A DNA stretch of 64,000 nucleotides from Clusia tigrina (Eukaryota; Arthropoda; Insecta; Diptera; Clusiidae): assembly GCA_920105625.2 (NCBI GenBank), contig OV050030.1, positions 173,961,315 to 174,025,314 of the forward strand, given 5' to 3'. The translations under genes and the position numbers were made by a program. Shown here one piece after another: positions 42,080 through 54,069 of the stretch (the stretch's first letter is position 1; each line of letters opens with the position of its first letter). The notes under the pieces are model-generated. The model had not been told where the DNA came from. It made no database searches and saw only the letters and a program-made list of their open reading frames with translations.

Positions 42080-43960
42080 GACTATAATTTTCCCAATCCT
42101 CTTCTTAATTCAAATTTCGCCTGGTTTTTCTTGTATCGGTATGTGTATATCGATAGTATGATGACAGGATTGACGATGAGCTACATTACTATATAGTGAT
42201 GTATATGATGAACGTTGTTATATGTGGTGTGCTGTTTCATTGACATTAGTGGCTCCTTGCCACCTTCCGTGTCGAATTGTGGCAATAATGCTGGTGAAAT
42301 ATCGTTGGAATGCATATATGAGTGATACAAAATCATTTCTGTTAAATTACTGATAATAGTGTAGTTTGAAGCGGTTTCGAAAGTGTTGAGTGCATGGGTC
42401 GTCATTGTTTTGTGATTAATTATGCATCCTGGTGCTAGGCTGATGATGCCGCTGCCGGAGATTTCTCTTTTTTCAAGTCTGCATTTTTCAGACCACATTG
42501 ATAATGGACAGTGCTGATACCGTAAATAATCATTGCCCGGGAGCTCTTAACTGAATCCAATATTGAGAAGGATTCGTCGCTATAACTCTGCATAGAGCTA
42601 ATTCCGTTTTAATGTCATTGTCGCATTGTTAGACTGATGATTCCTTTGAACATATGGGCCGCATTTCAGTACAAATAAATTTGCTATTTTTCGCCTCGTA
42701 GCACGAGTTGACATCCATTTCATATAGTGGAGAGTTAACGTTCCTGCGTAATTTTGCAATTAGCCTATTGTTGGTTGAATGAATAAGAAGCTGACTGATA
42801 CTCGAGTTGGCAAGAGATACAGATGCATAATACATAGTGTTTCTAAGCTTAGTAACGGAATTGTTACTTTTATTACAATCTTATCTCTTATTACTCTTCC
42901 CTTTGAAGTCATTATCTTGTAAATTGTTAACAAATCGTCTCCTTGAACTGGAAGTGTTGAGTGGAAAATATTTGTTCTCGTATGAGGAAAATTTGCTGTT
43001 GAAGTTGTTCCGGTGACAAAAATTGTGTGCTAGTCTTGCCTGTGTAAACTTCAGTTAATATGTTGAGAACTTCGGTTAGTAATTTCTCATAGGTGTCCAT
43101 TAGTATGAGTGAGTATGCTGAAAGAGAAGTAAATTTTCTTCTTGAAATGCTCCTGGTATATGTTTCTTTAGCGCTTTGAACGGACTTTGAATCTGATCGG
43201 TGGTCTTGCGACACAAATTACGAGTTGATTTGATCATATACTCATTTCTTTTTGCCAGTTAAAGTAAAAGATTTTCATTTTCAGCAGATTTTCTATTTCA
43301 CATTCTATATAGTCAGCATATTCCGTATTGAGTATACCAAGTAAACTATGTTCTATACTGTCAATGATTTTTAGTGGTGCACGTTTAAGTGTAACATGGT
43401 AGTTTTACGTCAGTTCATTGATTCATTGTAAGTCTTAAATTTTGTGTTCAATTTCAGTTACGTTAAGACAATTTTTAAAAAAGATCTTGAAATTTTTATT
43501 TGAATCCATAAAGGTCAGCAAAGTAAGAACTAAGATTCAACGACACAAGTATACTCCAATAACTTTGAATCAAATATATATTGTGACCGTGCCTCCAAAA
43601 TAAATTCCAGGTTATGTTCAAATTGCGTGATTTTTGCGAAGTTGCTGCTAGAAGTAAGTGCTATAGCTGGGGTGATTAAATTAATGGTAAGTAATCCTAG
43701 AATACCTGATGAAATTTGCTGTCTGATATAATAATTTTTGTTGAATGATATTACTCTCACTTCCATACTGGCTTCCTTTTCTGGATATATCGCATTTTTA
43801 CCAATTGGTCCCTATTGCTGTATTGTAGCTTTGCTCTCAGGTTGTGGCCAGTTTTTATTTATTGGTTTGAATCTTGATCTTCGCCTATTAGAATGGCCTG
43901 TATTATGTAGGAAAATAACTTCCTGCCTGCATTGTGAGCCGCGAACTACAGATTGAACAA
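42080..43960 (-). pseudogene. env-like glycoprotein gene of an unidentified retroelement, left arm
   Basis: Minus-strand pieces: 43766-43530 with an N-terminal hydrophobic signal-like span (GILGLLTINLITPAIAL); 43214-42927 (YEKLLTEVLNILTEVYTGKT, then LSPEQLQQQIFLIREQI); 42835-42629 (LLIHSTNNRLIAKL, CTEMRPIC); 42498-42181 (GSGIISLAPGCIINHKT); then, past a stop, a membrane span with a basic tail (LIVNPVIILSIYTYRYKKN) ending near 42.08 kb. This layout (signal, helix with LQ-type repeat, Cys-rich distal part, anchor) is that of Env proteins in insect BEL/Pao and gypsy elements; I cannot choose between them. No gag or pol of the same element is next to it. Mirrored at 54070-55952. Confidence 0.6.
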
Positions 43961-43991
43961 ACCTGAGCCTTTTATAAAGTATAGAAAGTTG

Positions 43992-44780
43992 TTAACTGGT
44001 ATTATCTATACTTGTTAAGAAGTGGGATACTAACACACTTTCCCTATTTCTAGCCAAAGCTGGACATGTACAGAAGAGATGATGGAGCGTTTCCAGTTCC
44101 TCGTCGCTACAGCTGTGACAGAAATTATGCGTATAAGCTCCCATTCTTCTTGTATAATTTCCTATTAGACAATGTGCCATGAATGCTCCTATTAGAGTCG
44201 TAATTTGGAGTATATTGAGTCTAATGATGTTCTTGGATATACATAGACTTGGCCTCGGCCATGTTTGTTTGGCGATTTTGCAGGTAGTGACAGAGCCACC
44301 TTTGATTGGTAGAGTAAATTAGTGTCTCCGTTATGAGAAGCTTACAATTTGCGAGAGGTATACCCATATGCCTACTAACATTTGCCATATAAGTGCCGTC
44401 TCTCGCAAGTTGATCAGCCTTGCAGTTCTCTGGTGCATCCCAATCACCTGGTACCCAGCATAATTGGATATGGAAATGTTTACCAATCTCATTAGAAGAT
44501 CGGCGACAGTCTAGTACACTTCTTGATGTTATTTGGGATGTATCCAAAGCCCTTAGTGCAGCTTGGCTGGCTGATAAAATGCAGATATCCTTACCGGTTA
44601 CCTCGCTTATCCTCAACCAGTTCAAGGCTTCGTAAATAGCGGTTATTTCCTCTTGACAATAACTGATAACCTTTTCTGTGCTCACTGTGGCGAGAACCAT
44701 ATGTCAAACTAAAACGTGCTGCCATGTATACAAAGCCCTTGCTGTCAAAGGTTTCCGGGTAACTGTTGCACAATTGAACA
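43992..44780 (-). pseudogene. LINE 3' end: RNase H plus zinc knuckle (R1/LOA-like), left arm
   Basis: A 159-codon minus-strand frame (44700-44221) holds most of an RNase H: EEITAIYEALNWLR, ICILSASQAALRAL (Ala replaces the usual Asp in the DSQ motif), LCWVPGDWDAPENCKADQLA. The next piece (44180-43992) is the C-terminal Cys/His tail: GAYTHNFCHSCSDEELETLH, then HLFCTCPAL. Upstream sequence to 44,780 supplies the RNase H start in another frame. No RT belonging to this copy is adjacent, so only the 3' end remains. It is mirrored at 53258-54041, where one more Arg/Asn codon is kept in the Cys motif. Confidence 0.75.
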
Positions 44781-44874
44781 GTGCATCTATAGCCCTGTCA
44801 AACGTTTCCCAGTTCTAAGACAAAGATAAGTCCCGGTAACTGTTGAACAACTAAACAATGCATCTACAACCCGC
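44758..44874. repeat. short direct repeat, two units 79 bp apart
   Basis: GGTAACTGTTGCACAATTGA at 44758 and GGTAACTGTTGAACAACTAA at 44837 begin two similar ~38-bp units, each followed by GCATCTA. They lie at the junction between the LINE RNase H tail and the Jockey-like piece. Mirrored in the right arm. Confidence 0.65.
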
Positions 44875-44889
44875 ACGTACACACAAGCG

Positions 44890-46360
44890 TTGGCATCTAG
44901 CAAGGAAGATTTCGCTCCAAACTCACAAAATTCAAATCGATCTACTGAAAAAAATTCAACTCCAGACGTAACAGACTGTAAAACAGCTCCTCCAACTACT
45001 GCATCACTCTTCGAAACAAGCACAAAATTAAATAATAACGACCTTACTGACATAAAGGAAATGATGAAACTGCTCCTCAGCCAAAAATCGGCCATGATGG
45101 GGGTATTAACGACGCTGATTACAAAACTTAATGATGGATGTCAATAATTTGAAAATTTGAGTCTGGAATGCAAATGGGCTCGGAAAACATATTCTGGAGC
45201 TCAAAGTATTCCTTTATCAAAACTTAGCCGATGTACTGCTCGTGTCCGAGACACATTTTATTGAAAAATCGTATTTTGGCATTCCCAACTACGTTGGCTT
45301 TTATAACAATCACCCTGATAATAAGGTTGATGATGGAACTGCAATACTTGAAAAACTGAGCATAAAATGTTATAAACTAGAGTACTATGCGAAAGAGCAT
45401 GTGCAAGTCAAATTCATTACAAATCTGGCCATCTTGCATTAAGTGCTATATACTGCCCTCTGAAGTACAGTAACACTAAAAATACCTAATGAAACATTTT
45501 GAAAACGGTCCCTACTCCATCGAAAAATTGCATATTTAACCACAAATCCGGCTGGGACTCATATCGTGAGCTGGTAGATAAATATTTGAACACTAAAATT
45601 GCTCTAAAAACTCATAGTAAAATTGACAGCGCGATAGCCTTTTTCAGTGACACAACACTCCAAGCAGCGGTAGATGCGACTCCAGTAATGAAAACAGATT
45701 CTAAACATTACCCGATAGCAGCTCACATAAAAAAGAAGATAAAAGAAAAGAGGCAGCTCAGAACTAGATGGCAAGCAAATATATGTCCTCAATTAAAAGA
45801 AAAGCGCAATTGAGCAACCAGAGAACTTAAAGAACTTCTAAGAGCAGACAAAGAACAAAAGGTCCAATTGCACGTATGAAATATGAATCACCGCAAGGCT
45901 ACCCACTATAACCTTTGGAAAGCCACAAAAGAAACCAATTATTCAGTTTTGCATCAACCTGCCATAAAAGACACGAGAAATAAATGGGCAAAGACATTGA
46001 GAAAGCTAATGTACTGGCTCAGCACTTCGCAAAAAACTTCCACAAACTCAGAAACAACTAACAATCATGCTCTACTTGAAAATCATCGGCAAAATAACGT
46101 TGCCATCAGCAAAGTGACTCTCAGTGAAATAAGAGTCTGTATCCAAACTCAAATTAACACCAAAAAGTCACCTAGAGACGACGGCATGACGGGAATGTTA
46201 TGAACAGAGATACCAGAGCAAAGCAATTCTATATATGAGAAATCTATTCAACTCGATCATAGATATTAAATATTTTCCAATGGTATGGATGATAGCCGAA
46301 ATAATCGCCATACAGAAGAGACTTCGGCATCTTCTTCCATCTGAGCTAATCAAAAGATAG
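44890..46360 (+). pseudogene. Jockey-type LINE: ORF1 end, endonuclease, RT start, left arm
   Basis: Frame 44890-45147 (85 codons) resembles the tail of Jockey ORF1, ending DIKEMMKLLLSQKSAMMGVL. ORF2 starts beside it: VWNANGLGKHILELKVF and LLVSETHFIEKSYFGIP (endonuclease, 45,170-45,300). The middle of the endonuclease is deleted at about 45.45 kb. A C-terminal endonuclease/linker piece is at 45499-45813, and an RT N-terminal region at 45883-46203 (HYNLWKATK, INTKKSPRDDGMTG). After a stop the RT reads a little further (LFNSIIDIKYFPMVW) and is cut off near 46.36 kb, before the active site. Mirrored on the minus strand at 51670-53142. Confidence 0.75.
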
Positions 46361-46464
46361 TTTAATCTTAATTTAAATTTAAAAGATAATAAACAATATT
46401 TTTTCAATATCTAATTTTAAGTAATGATTTAAAATTACGATTTTTCTCCACTGTACTTTAAAGA

Positions 46465-48823
46465 CTATTTAGTGTCTTTATTGTAGACAGGTGTAATAAA
46501 CTTTAGAAAAAAAAAAATTAAATAAATTTCCTCATGAAAACACTGCAGTGATTCATTAGTTGGATGGATTAATGACTTTATTGACGGCATTTCGCAATAA
46601 ATCCCTGATCCTACACTGGTATTCAACTTTGATCCGTCTGTGTATATCTTGATGGGAATATCTCCTGGCGGATACCCTCGAGCCATTCCTGTCTGGAAGG
46701 AATATTTACCCAGAAATTTCTTTCAAAACAAAGAGAAGAAGGAAGATAATCAGTATCACTGGTTATGCCCTTATAGGATTATAATATGGTCGCATGTCCA
46801 TACGGAGCAGCTTTCCATTGTGAGTTCGCCTTGAGCTGAATGGCGGAACATGCCGCTAAATATTTGGAGAAGAGATCCAATGCCAAGATTGGCGTGGTTT
46901 TCATAGTGGCGCTTATTGCTAATTCTGCTGATCTCTGTGCCTTACTAAGCATTTCGCAGTAACTCCTTTTCTGCATTGCAGTCCACCAGACAACATTACT
47001 ATATAGGAGAATGGGCCTGACAACTGCAATACATAATGAGTCAGCTACCCTAGGCTTAATTCCATTGGTTTTACCTATAGTTCTTTTGCAGGCATAAAAA
47101 GGAACGTCAGCTTTTGTACCTCTTCCTAGGGTGTTTGACTTCCTATCAATTATAAACCCAAATATTTCGTTTCTTCTAAAAACCCTAGAGCTTTTCCCTT
47201 AAGCATAATTGTATCTAAATTAGGGATTTCACGTTTCCTAATAACTTAAGCCTTATCCGGATTTACTGTAGTACCGCAGTCCTCCGCCCACCTTGAGAGA
47301 ATGTCTAGAGCATTTTCCAACAAATCTCTCAGAGTAGATGTGAATTTTCCAGATACAGCAATGAAAACATCAGCACCATAAGCCACCACCTTGCAACCCA
47401 CCGCTTTTAATCTTAACAGAAGTTTGTTCTGTGTTCCATAGAAATGGTGAGAGAACACCTTTCTGAGGTGTACCCCTGCTCACCAACTTACGTAGGACCG
47501 ATTCTCCTAGATTCGCCTCAACGATTCTGCTATTCAGCATTTTACCAATGAGGCCTACCAGGTTCAATAAGTGCTGTATTGATGACCTCCTATTTGACTT
47601 CATTAAAGTCCCCCTAAATATTAAGAAAACCAGCTGACACTGTTGCAATGGAAATAATAGTTTGCCTCTACCGATTTCCCCTTTGTATAGGCATGTTGTG
47701 ACGATGAGGTTAGATCATTGTTTAAAGTTTAGCTTCAATGGATTTCCATCACTATTTCTAAAGTTTTTAAAAGAAGATATGAGAGAGATATCGGTGTTAA
47801 GTCTTTTGGAGGAGTATGTGAGCTTTTCCGACTTTTGCAATGAAGACTACCCTAGGCTTAAAACTTTCAATACCCCATAAGTGTCGTATCTAAAATAGAG
47901 CGACTATCCAAATTTCCTACTATTTGATGTATCTTCCCTCTCGTGCCAAGTGATATCTGAGCAAACTGGGAATTGCGTGCAGAATAGTAGCTCTAGAGAC
48001 TCCTTACTACTTTCAGTGAATGTGCCATCCACCTTCTGTAGCAGCTCCCAGTTCTGAGAACTTCCTGCCAATATATTTTGAAGCCTAGAAGCCTCAGTCG
48101 GTCCCTCTACTTCTTCACTAAAGGATTTCCAGGATTGCCTTTCAGCAGTTCTAACCTCTTTCTTAAAGACCTTCAGACCCTCTCTGTACACTTGACAATA
48201 ATTTTCATGACGTGTATATTTCGCCTCATTAAAAGCTATCCTACTGTTTAGTCGAAGCTTGCTTAGCTCTTCCGTCCACCACCGAGGTTTCCGCTTTCCT
48301 CTCAGCTTCCTTAGCGGACAGGCTTCGGCAAAGGCCGCATTCAGGCTGTCATTAACAGAGCCAACCATTTTTTCTAACCCTTCTATGCTTTCTGGTTCAA
48401 TAAATGGACAGCCATTTAAGGTATTCCCAACTAAATCTACATATATATCACAGTTTGTTTTCCTGATCTTTCTACCAAGCTTAGATTTCGGTATAGTTTT
48501 GAATCAAACGAGATGTGTCAGAAAAGAAGGGTTTATCTAACACCACACAATCCCTTATTTTTAGAATAACAGATTCAGAAGCAAAGGTGGGGCCCATTTA
48601 CGTCTGCACATAAAAATTGATCTTGGTAGCTCTTCATGATCGTGGGATGATCGCTCATCGCCTGACCCGAGGCTGATAGTCGTTTGATCGGCATCACTGT
48701 ATTTAGAGAGCAAAAAGCATTTATCCCTCGGCGTTTTAATACACACGCTATAGGTTTACCTGTATTGCCTGGTTTACCTGCGTTGTTGCAAAAAAACTGT
48801 CTTCTCCGGGGGGTGCAGTTCAA
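46465..48823 (-). pseudogene. R1/LOA-like LINE: endonuclease end, linker, RT, RNase H start, left arm
   Basis: From the palindrome centre outwards on the minus strand: endonuclease pieces (48823-48575, CADVNGPHLCF; about 48.5 kb, DKPFFSDTSRL); a 154-codon linker (48368-47904; CPLRKLRGKRKPRWWTEELS); RT at 47648-47246 (SRGTPQKGVLSPFLWN in 47648-47370) with an altered active site, VVAYGADVFI instead of YADDV; the thumb region 46976-46779; and an RNase H start (IKIYTDGSKLN, 46640). A tail of ITP..NKDTK ends at 46465. The 5' end of the gene is cut at the centre of the palindrome, so the inversion point lies within its endonuclease part. The mirrored copy is 49209-51567. Confidence 0.8.
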
Positions 48824-48882
48824 AGAAAAATGTCGCTTCCAAATGAGGTTTTATAATTTTTCAATTTTATTTATTTCAAAAT

Positions 48883-48926
<44 letters not shown>

Positions 48927-49081
48927 ATTTTGAAATAAATAAAATTGAAAAATTATAAAACCTCATTTGGAAGCGACATTTTTCTTTGAAAAAAACTGTC
49001 TTCTCCGGGGGGTGCAGTTCAAAGAAAAATGTCGCTTCCAAATGAGGTTTTACAATTTTTCAATTTTATTTATTTCAAAAT

Positions 49082-49149
<68 letters not shown>

Positions 49150-49240
49150 ATTTTGAAATAAATAAAATTGAAAAATTATAAAACCTCATTTGGAAGCGAC
49201 ATTTTTCTTTGAACTGCACCCCCCGGAGAATACACTTTTT
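48787..49240. repeat. palindrome centre: two tandem TA-cored hairpins
   Basis: Two perfect-looking hairpins stand side by side, 48819-48990 and 49003-49228. Each has stems of about 65 bp or more (TTCAAAGAAAAATGTCGCTT...) closing on a (TA)n core: about 38 bp at 48886-48923 and about 65 bp at 49081-49147. Between them is a copy of the arm's own last bases, AACTGTCTTCTCCGGGGGGT. The simplest reading is one palindrome whose true centre is a self-complementary TA run, plus a tandem duplication of the ~200-bp innermost unit. Confidence 0.85.
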
Positions 49241-51567
49241 TTGCAACAACGCAGGTAAACCAGGCATTACAGGTAAACCTATAGCGTGTGTATTAAAACG
49301 CCGAGGGATAAATGCGTTTTGCTCTCTAAATACAGTGATGCCGATCAAACGACTATCAGCCTCGGGTCAGGCGATGAGCGATCATCCCACGATCATGAAG
49401 AGCTACCAAGATCAATTTTTATGTGCAGATGTAAATGGGCACCACCTTTGCTTCTGAATCTGTTATTCTAAAAATAAGGGATTGTGTGGTGTTAGATAAA
49501 CCCTTCTTTTCTGACACATCTCGTTTGATTCAAAACTATACCGAAATCTAAGCTTGGTAGAAAGATCAGGAAAACAAACTGTGATATATATGTAGATTTA
49601 GTTGGGAATACCTTAAATGGCTGTCCATTTATTGAACCAGAAAGCATAGAAGGGTTAGAAAAAATGGTTGGCTCTGTTAATGACAGCCTGAATGCGGCCT
49701 TTGCCGAAGCCTGTCCGCTAAGGAAGCTGAGGGGAAAGCGGAAACCTCGGTGGTGGACGGAAGAGCTAAGCAAGCTCCGACTAAACAGTAGGATAGCTTT
49801 TAATGAGGCGAAATATACACGTCATGAAAATTATTGTCAAGTGTACAGAGAGGGTCTGAAGGTCTTTAAGAAAGAGGTTAGAACTGCTGAAAGGCAATCC
49901 TGTAAATCCTTTAGTGAAGAAGTAGAGGGACCGACTGAGGCTTCTAGGCTTCAAAATATATTGGCAGGAAGTTCTCAGAACTGGGAGCTGCTACAGAAGG
50001 TGGATGGCACATTCACTGAAAGTAGTAAGGAGTCTCTAGAGCTACTATTCTGCACGCAATTCCCAGTTTGCTCAGATATCACTTGGCACGAGAGGGAAGA
50101 TACATCAAATAGTAGGAAATTTGGATAGTCGCTCTATTTTAGATACGACACTTATGGGGTATTGAAAGTTTTAAGCCTAGGGTAGTCTTCATTGCAAAAG
50201 TCGGAAAAGCTCACATACTCCTCCAAAAGACTTAACACCGATATCTCTCTCATATCTTCTTTTAAAAACTTTAGAAATAGTGATGGAAATCCATTGAAGC
50301 TAAACTTTAAACAATGATCTAACCTCATCGTCACAACATGCCTATACAAAGGGGAAATCGGTAGAGGCAAACTATTATTTCCATTGCAACAGTGTCAGCT
50401 GGTTTTCTTAATATTTAGGGGGACTTTAATGAAGTCAAATAGGAGGTCATCAATACAGCACTTATTGAACCTGGTAGGCCTCATTGGTAAAATGCTGAAT
50501 AGCAGAATCGTTGAGGCGAATCTAGGAGAATCGGTCCTACGTAAGTTGGTGAGCAGGGGTACACCTCAGAAAGGTGTTCTCTCACCATTTCTATGGAACA
50601 CAGAACAAACTTCTGTTAAGATTAAAAGCGGTGGGTTGCAAGGTGGTGGTTTATGGTGCTGATGTTGTCATTGCTGTATCTGGAAAATTCACATCTACTC
50701 TGAGAGATTTGTTGGAAAATGCTCTAGACATTCTCTCAAGGTGGGCGGAGGACTGCGGTACTACAGTAAATCCGGATAAGGCTTAAGTTATTAGGAAACG
50801 TGAAATCCCTAATTTAGATACAATTATGCTTAAGGGAAAAGCTCTAGGGTTTTTAGAAGAAACGAAATATTTGGGTTTATAATTGATAGGAAGTCAAACA
50901 CCCTAGGAAGAGGTACAAAAGCTGACGTTCCTTTTTATGCCTGCAAAAGAACTATAGGTAAAACCAATGGAATTAAGCCTAGGGTAGCTGACTCGTTATG
51001 TATTGCAGTTGTCAGGCCCATTCTCCTATATAGTAATGTTGTCTGGTGGACTGCAATGCAGAAAAGGAGTTACTGCGAAATGCTTAGTAAGGCACAGAGA
51101 TCAGCAGAATTAGCAATAAGCGCCACTATGAAAACCACGCCAATCTTGGCATTGGATCTCTTCTCCAAATATTTAGCGGCATGTTCCGCCATTCAGCTCA
51201 AGGCGAACTCACAATGAAAAGCTGCTCCGTATGGACATGCGACCATATTATAATCCTATAAGGGCATAACCAGTGATACTGATTATCTTCCTTCTTCTCT
51301 TTGTTTTGAAAGAAATTTCTGGGTAAATATTCCTTCCAGACAGGAATGGCTCGAGGGTATCCGCCAGGAGATATTCCCATCAAGATATACACAGACGGAT
51401 CAAAGTTGAATACCAGTGTAGGATCAGGGATTTATTGCGAAATGCCGTCAATAAAGTCATTAATCCATCCAACTAATGAATCACTGCAGTGTTTTCATGA
51501 GGAAATTTATTTAATTTTTTTTTTTCTAAAGTTTATTACACCTGTCTACAATAAAGACACTAAATAG
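49209..51567 (+). pseudogene. R1/LOA-like LINE, right-arm copy
   Basis: Same gene order as 48823-46465, inverted. Differences seen: ILE/HIS for neighbouring residues near the start (RIHFF, PGITGK, VNGHHLCF), Trp to Cys in the linker (RQSCKSF), and VVVYGADVVI at the damaged RT active site. The linker frame 49664-50128 is open for 154 codons in both arms. RT pieces are at 50384-50786 and the RNase H start at 51346-51567. Confidence 0.8.
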
Positions 51568-51669
51568 TCTTTAAAGTACAGTGGAGAAAAATCGTAATTT
51601 TAAATCATTACTTAAAATTAGATATTGAAAAAATATTGTTTATTATCTTTTAAATTTAAATTAAGATTA

Positions 51670-53142
51670 AACTATCTTTTGATTAGCTCAGATGGAAGAA
51701 GATGCCGAAGTCTCTTCTGTATGGCGATTATTTCGGCTATCATCCATACCATTGGAAAATATTTAATATCTATGATCGAGTTGAATAGATTTCTCATATA
51801 TAGAATTGCTTTGCTCTGGTATCTCTGTTCATAACATTCCCGTCATGCCGTCGTCTCTAGGTGACTTTTTGGTGTTAATTTGAGTTTGGATACAGACTCT
51901 TATTTCACTGAGAGTCACTTTGCTGATGGCAACGTTATTTTGCCGATGATTTTCAAGTAGAGCATGATTGTTAGTTGTTTCTGAGTTTGTGGAAGTTTTT
52001 TGCGAAGTGCTGAGCCAGTACATTAGCTTTCTCAATGTCTTTGCCCATTTATTTCTCGTGTCTTTTATGGCAGGTTGATGCAAAACTGAATAATTGGTTT
52101 CTTTTGTGGCTTTCCAAAGGTTATAGTGGGTAGCCTTGCGGTGATTCATATTTCATACGTGCAATTGGACCTTTTGTTCTTTGTCTGCTCTTAGAAGTTC
52201 TTTAAGTTCTCTGGTTGCTCAATTGCGCTTTGCTTTTAATTGAGGACATATATTTGCTTGCCATCTAGTTCTGAGCTGCCTCTTTTCTTTTATCTTCTTT
52301 TTTATGTGAGCTGCTATCGGGTAATGTTTAGAATCTGTTTTCATTACTGGAGTCGCATCTACCGCTGCTTGGAGTGTTGTGTCACTGAAAAAGGCTATCG
52401 CGCTGTCAATTTTACTATGAGTTTTTAGAGCAATTTTAGTATTCAAATATTTATCTACCAGCTCGCGATATGAGTCCCAGCCGGATTTGTGGTTAAATAT
52501 GCAATTTTTCGATGGAGTAGGGACCGTTTTCAAAATGTTTCATTAGGTATTTTTAGTGTTACTGTAGTTCAGAGGGCAGTATATAGCACATAATGCAAGG
52601 TGGCCAGATTTGTAATGGATTTGACTTGCACATGCTCTTTCGCATAGTACTCTAGTTTATAACATTTTATGCTCAGTTTTTCAAGTATTGCAGTTCCATC
52701 ATCAACCTTATTATCAGGGTGATTGTTATAAAAGCCAACGTAGTTGGGAATGCCAAAATACGATTTTTCAATAAAATGTGTCTCGGACACGAGCAGTACA
52801 TCGGCTAAGTTTTGATAAAGGAATACTTTGAGCTCCAGAATATGTTTTCCGAGCCCATTTGCATTCCAGACTCAAATTTTCAAATTATTGACATCCATCA
52901 TTAAGTTTTGTAATCAGCGTCGTTAATACCCCCATCATGGCCGATTTTTGGCTGAGGAGCAGTTTCATCATTTCCTTTATGTCAGTAAGGTCGTTATTAT
53001 TTAATTTTGTGCTTGTTTCGAATAGTGATGCAGTAGTTGGAGGAGCTGTTTTACAGTCTGTTACGTCTGGAGTTGAATTTTTTCAGTAGATCGATTTGAA
53101 TTTTGTGAGTTTGGAGCGAAATCTTCCTTGCTAGATGCCAAC
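51670..53142 (-). pseudogene. Jockey-type LINE piece, right-arm copy
   Basis: Inverse of 44890-46360. Endonuclease start at 52790-52569 (SETHFIEKSYFGIP), linker at 52533-52219, RT start at 52149-51829. The ORF1 tail frame seen in the left arm is interrupted here near 53,085. One linker residue differs (LKAKRN against LKEKRN). Confidence 0.75.
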
Positions 53143-53257
53143 GCTTGTGTGTACGTGCGGGTTGTAGATGCATTGTTTAGTTGTTCAACAGTTACCGGGA
53201 CTTATCTTTGTCTTAGAACTGGGAAACGTTTGACAGGGCTATAGATGCACAGTTCAA

Positions 53258-54041
53258 TTGTGCAACAGTTACCCGGAAACCTTTGACAGCAAGGGCTTTG
53301 TATACATGGCAGCACGTTTTAGTTTGACATATGGTTCTCGCCACAGTGAGCACAGAAAAGGTTATCAGTTATTGTCAAGAGGAAATAACCGCTATTTACG
53401 AGCCTTGAACTGGTTGAGGATAAGCGAGGTAACCGGTAAGGATATCTGCATTTTATCAGCCAGCCAAGCTGCACTAAGGGCTTTGGATACATCCCAAATA
53501 ACATCAAGAAGTGTACTAGACTGTCGCCGATCTTCTAATTAGATTGGTAAACATTTCCATATCCTATTATGCTGGGTACCAGGTGATTGGGATGCACCAG
53601 AGAACTGCAAGGCTGATCAACTTGCGAGAGACGGCACTTATATGGCAAATGTTAGTAGGCATATGGGTATACCTCTCGCAAATTGTAAGCTTCTCATAAC
53701 GGAGACACTAATTTACTCTACCAATCAAAGGTGGCTCTGTCACTACCTGCAAAATCGCCAAAAAAACATGGCCGAGGCCAAGTCTATGTATATCCAAGAA
53801 CATCATTAGACTCAATATACTCCAAATTACGACTCTAATAGGAGCATTCATGGCACATTGTCTAATAGGAAATTATACAAGAAGAATGGGAGCTTATACG
53901 CATAATTTCTGTCACAGCTGCAGGAACGACGAGGAACTGGAAACGCTCCATCATTTCTTCTGTACATGTCCAGCTTTTGCTAGAAATAGGGAAAGTGTGT
54001 TAGTATCCCACTTCTTAACAAGTATAGATAATACCAGTTAA
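53258..54041 (+). pseudogene. LINE RNase H and Cys tail, right-arm copy
   Basis: Inverse of 44780-43992. The frame 53258-53542 joins the RNase H start directly to LNWLRISEVTG with a short deletion relative to the left arm (part of the IYEA region is lost), then stops near SSN. The tail piece 53850-54041 keeps CHSCRNDEELETLHHFFCTC. Confidence 0.75.
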
Positions 54042-54069
54042 CAACTTTCTATACTTTATAAAAGGCTCA

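Larger units (their letters stand above)
32240..48883. repeat. left arm of giant palindrome (at least 16.6 kb)
   Basis: Every feature from mariner 2 to the centre recurs in reverse order and opposite strand in 49.15-64.0 kb. Paired coordinates add to about 98,032 from the centre out to 37,860 and to about 96,240 beyond, the shift being a 1.8-kb segment present only here. Identity is about 98-99% in stretches I compared by eye. The left boundary is not visible because the right arm runs off the window at the point matching 32,240. Confidence 0.95.

Noticed and set aside
48787..49240. Dismissing the palindrome outright as an assembly artefact
   Set aside because: Arm-specific substitutions, homopolymer differences and a 1.8-kb indel suggest two real, diverged copies. 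The duplicated centre itself could still be wrong and is flagged for checking.
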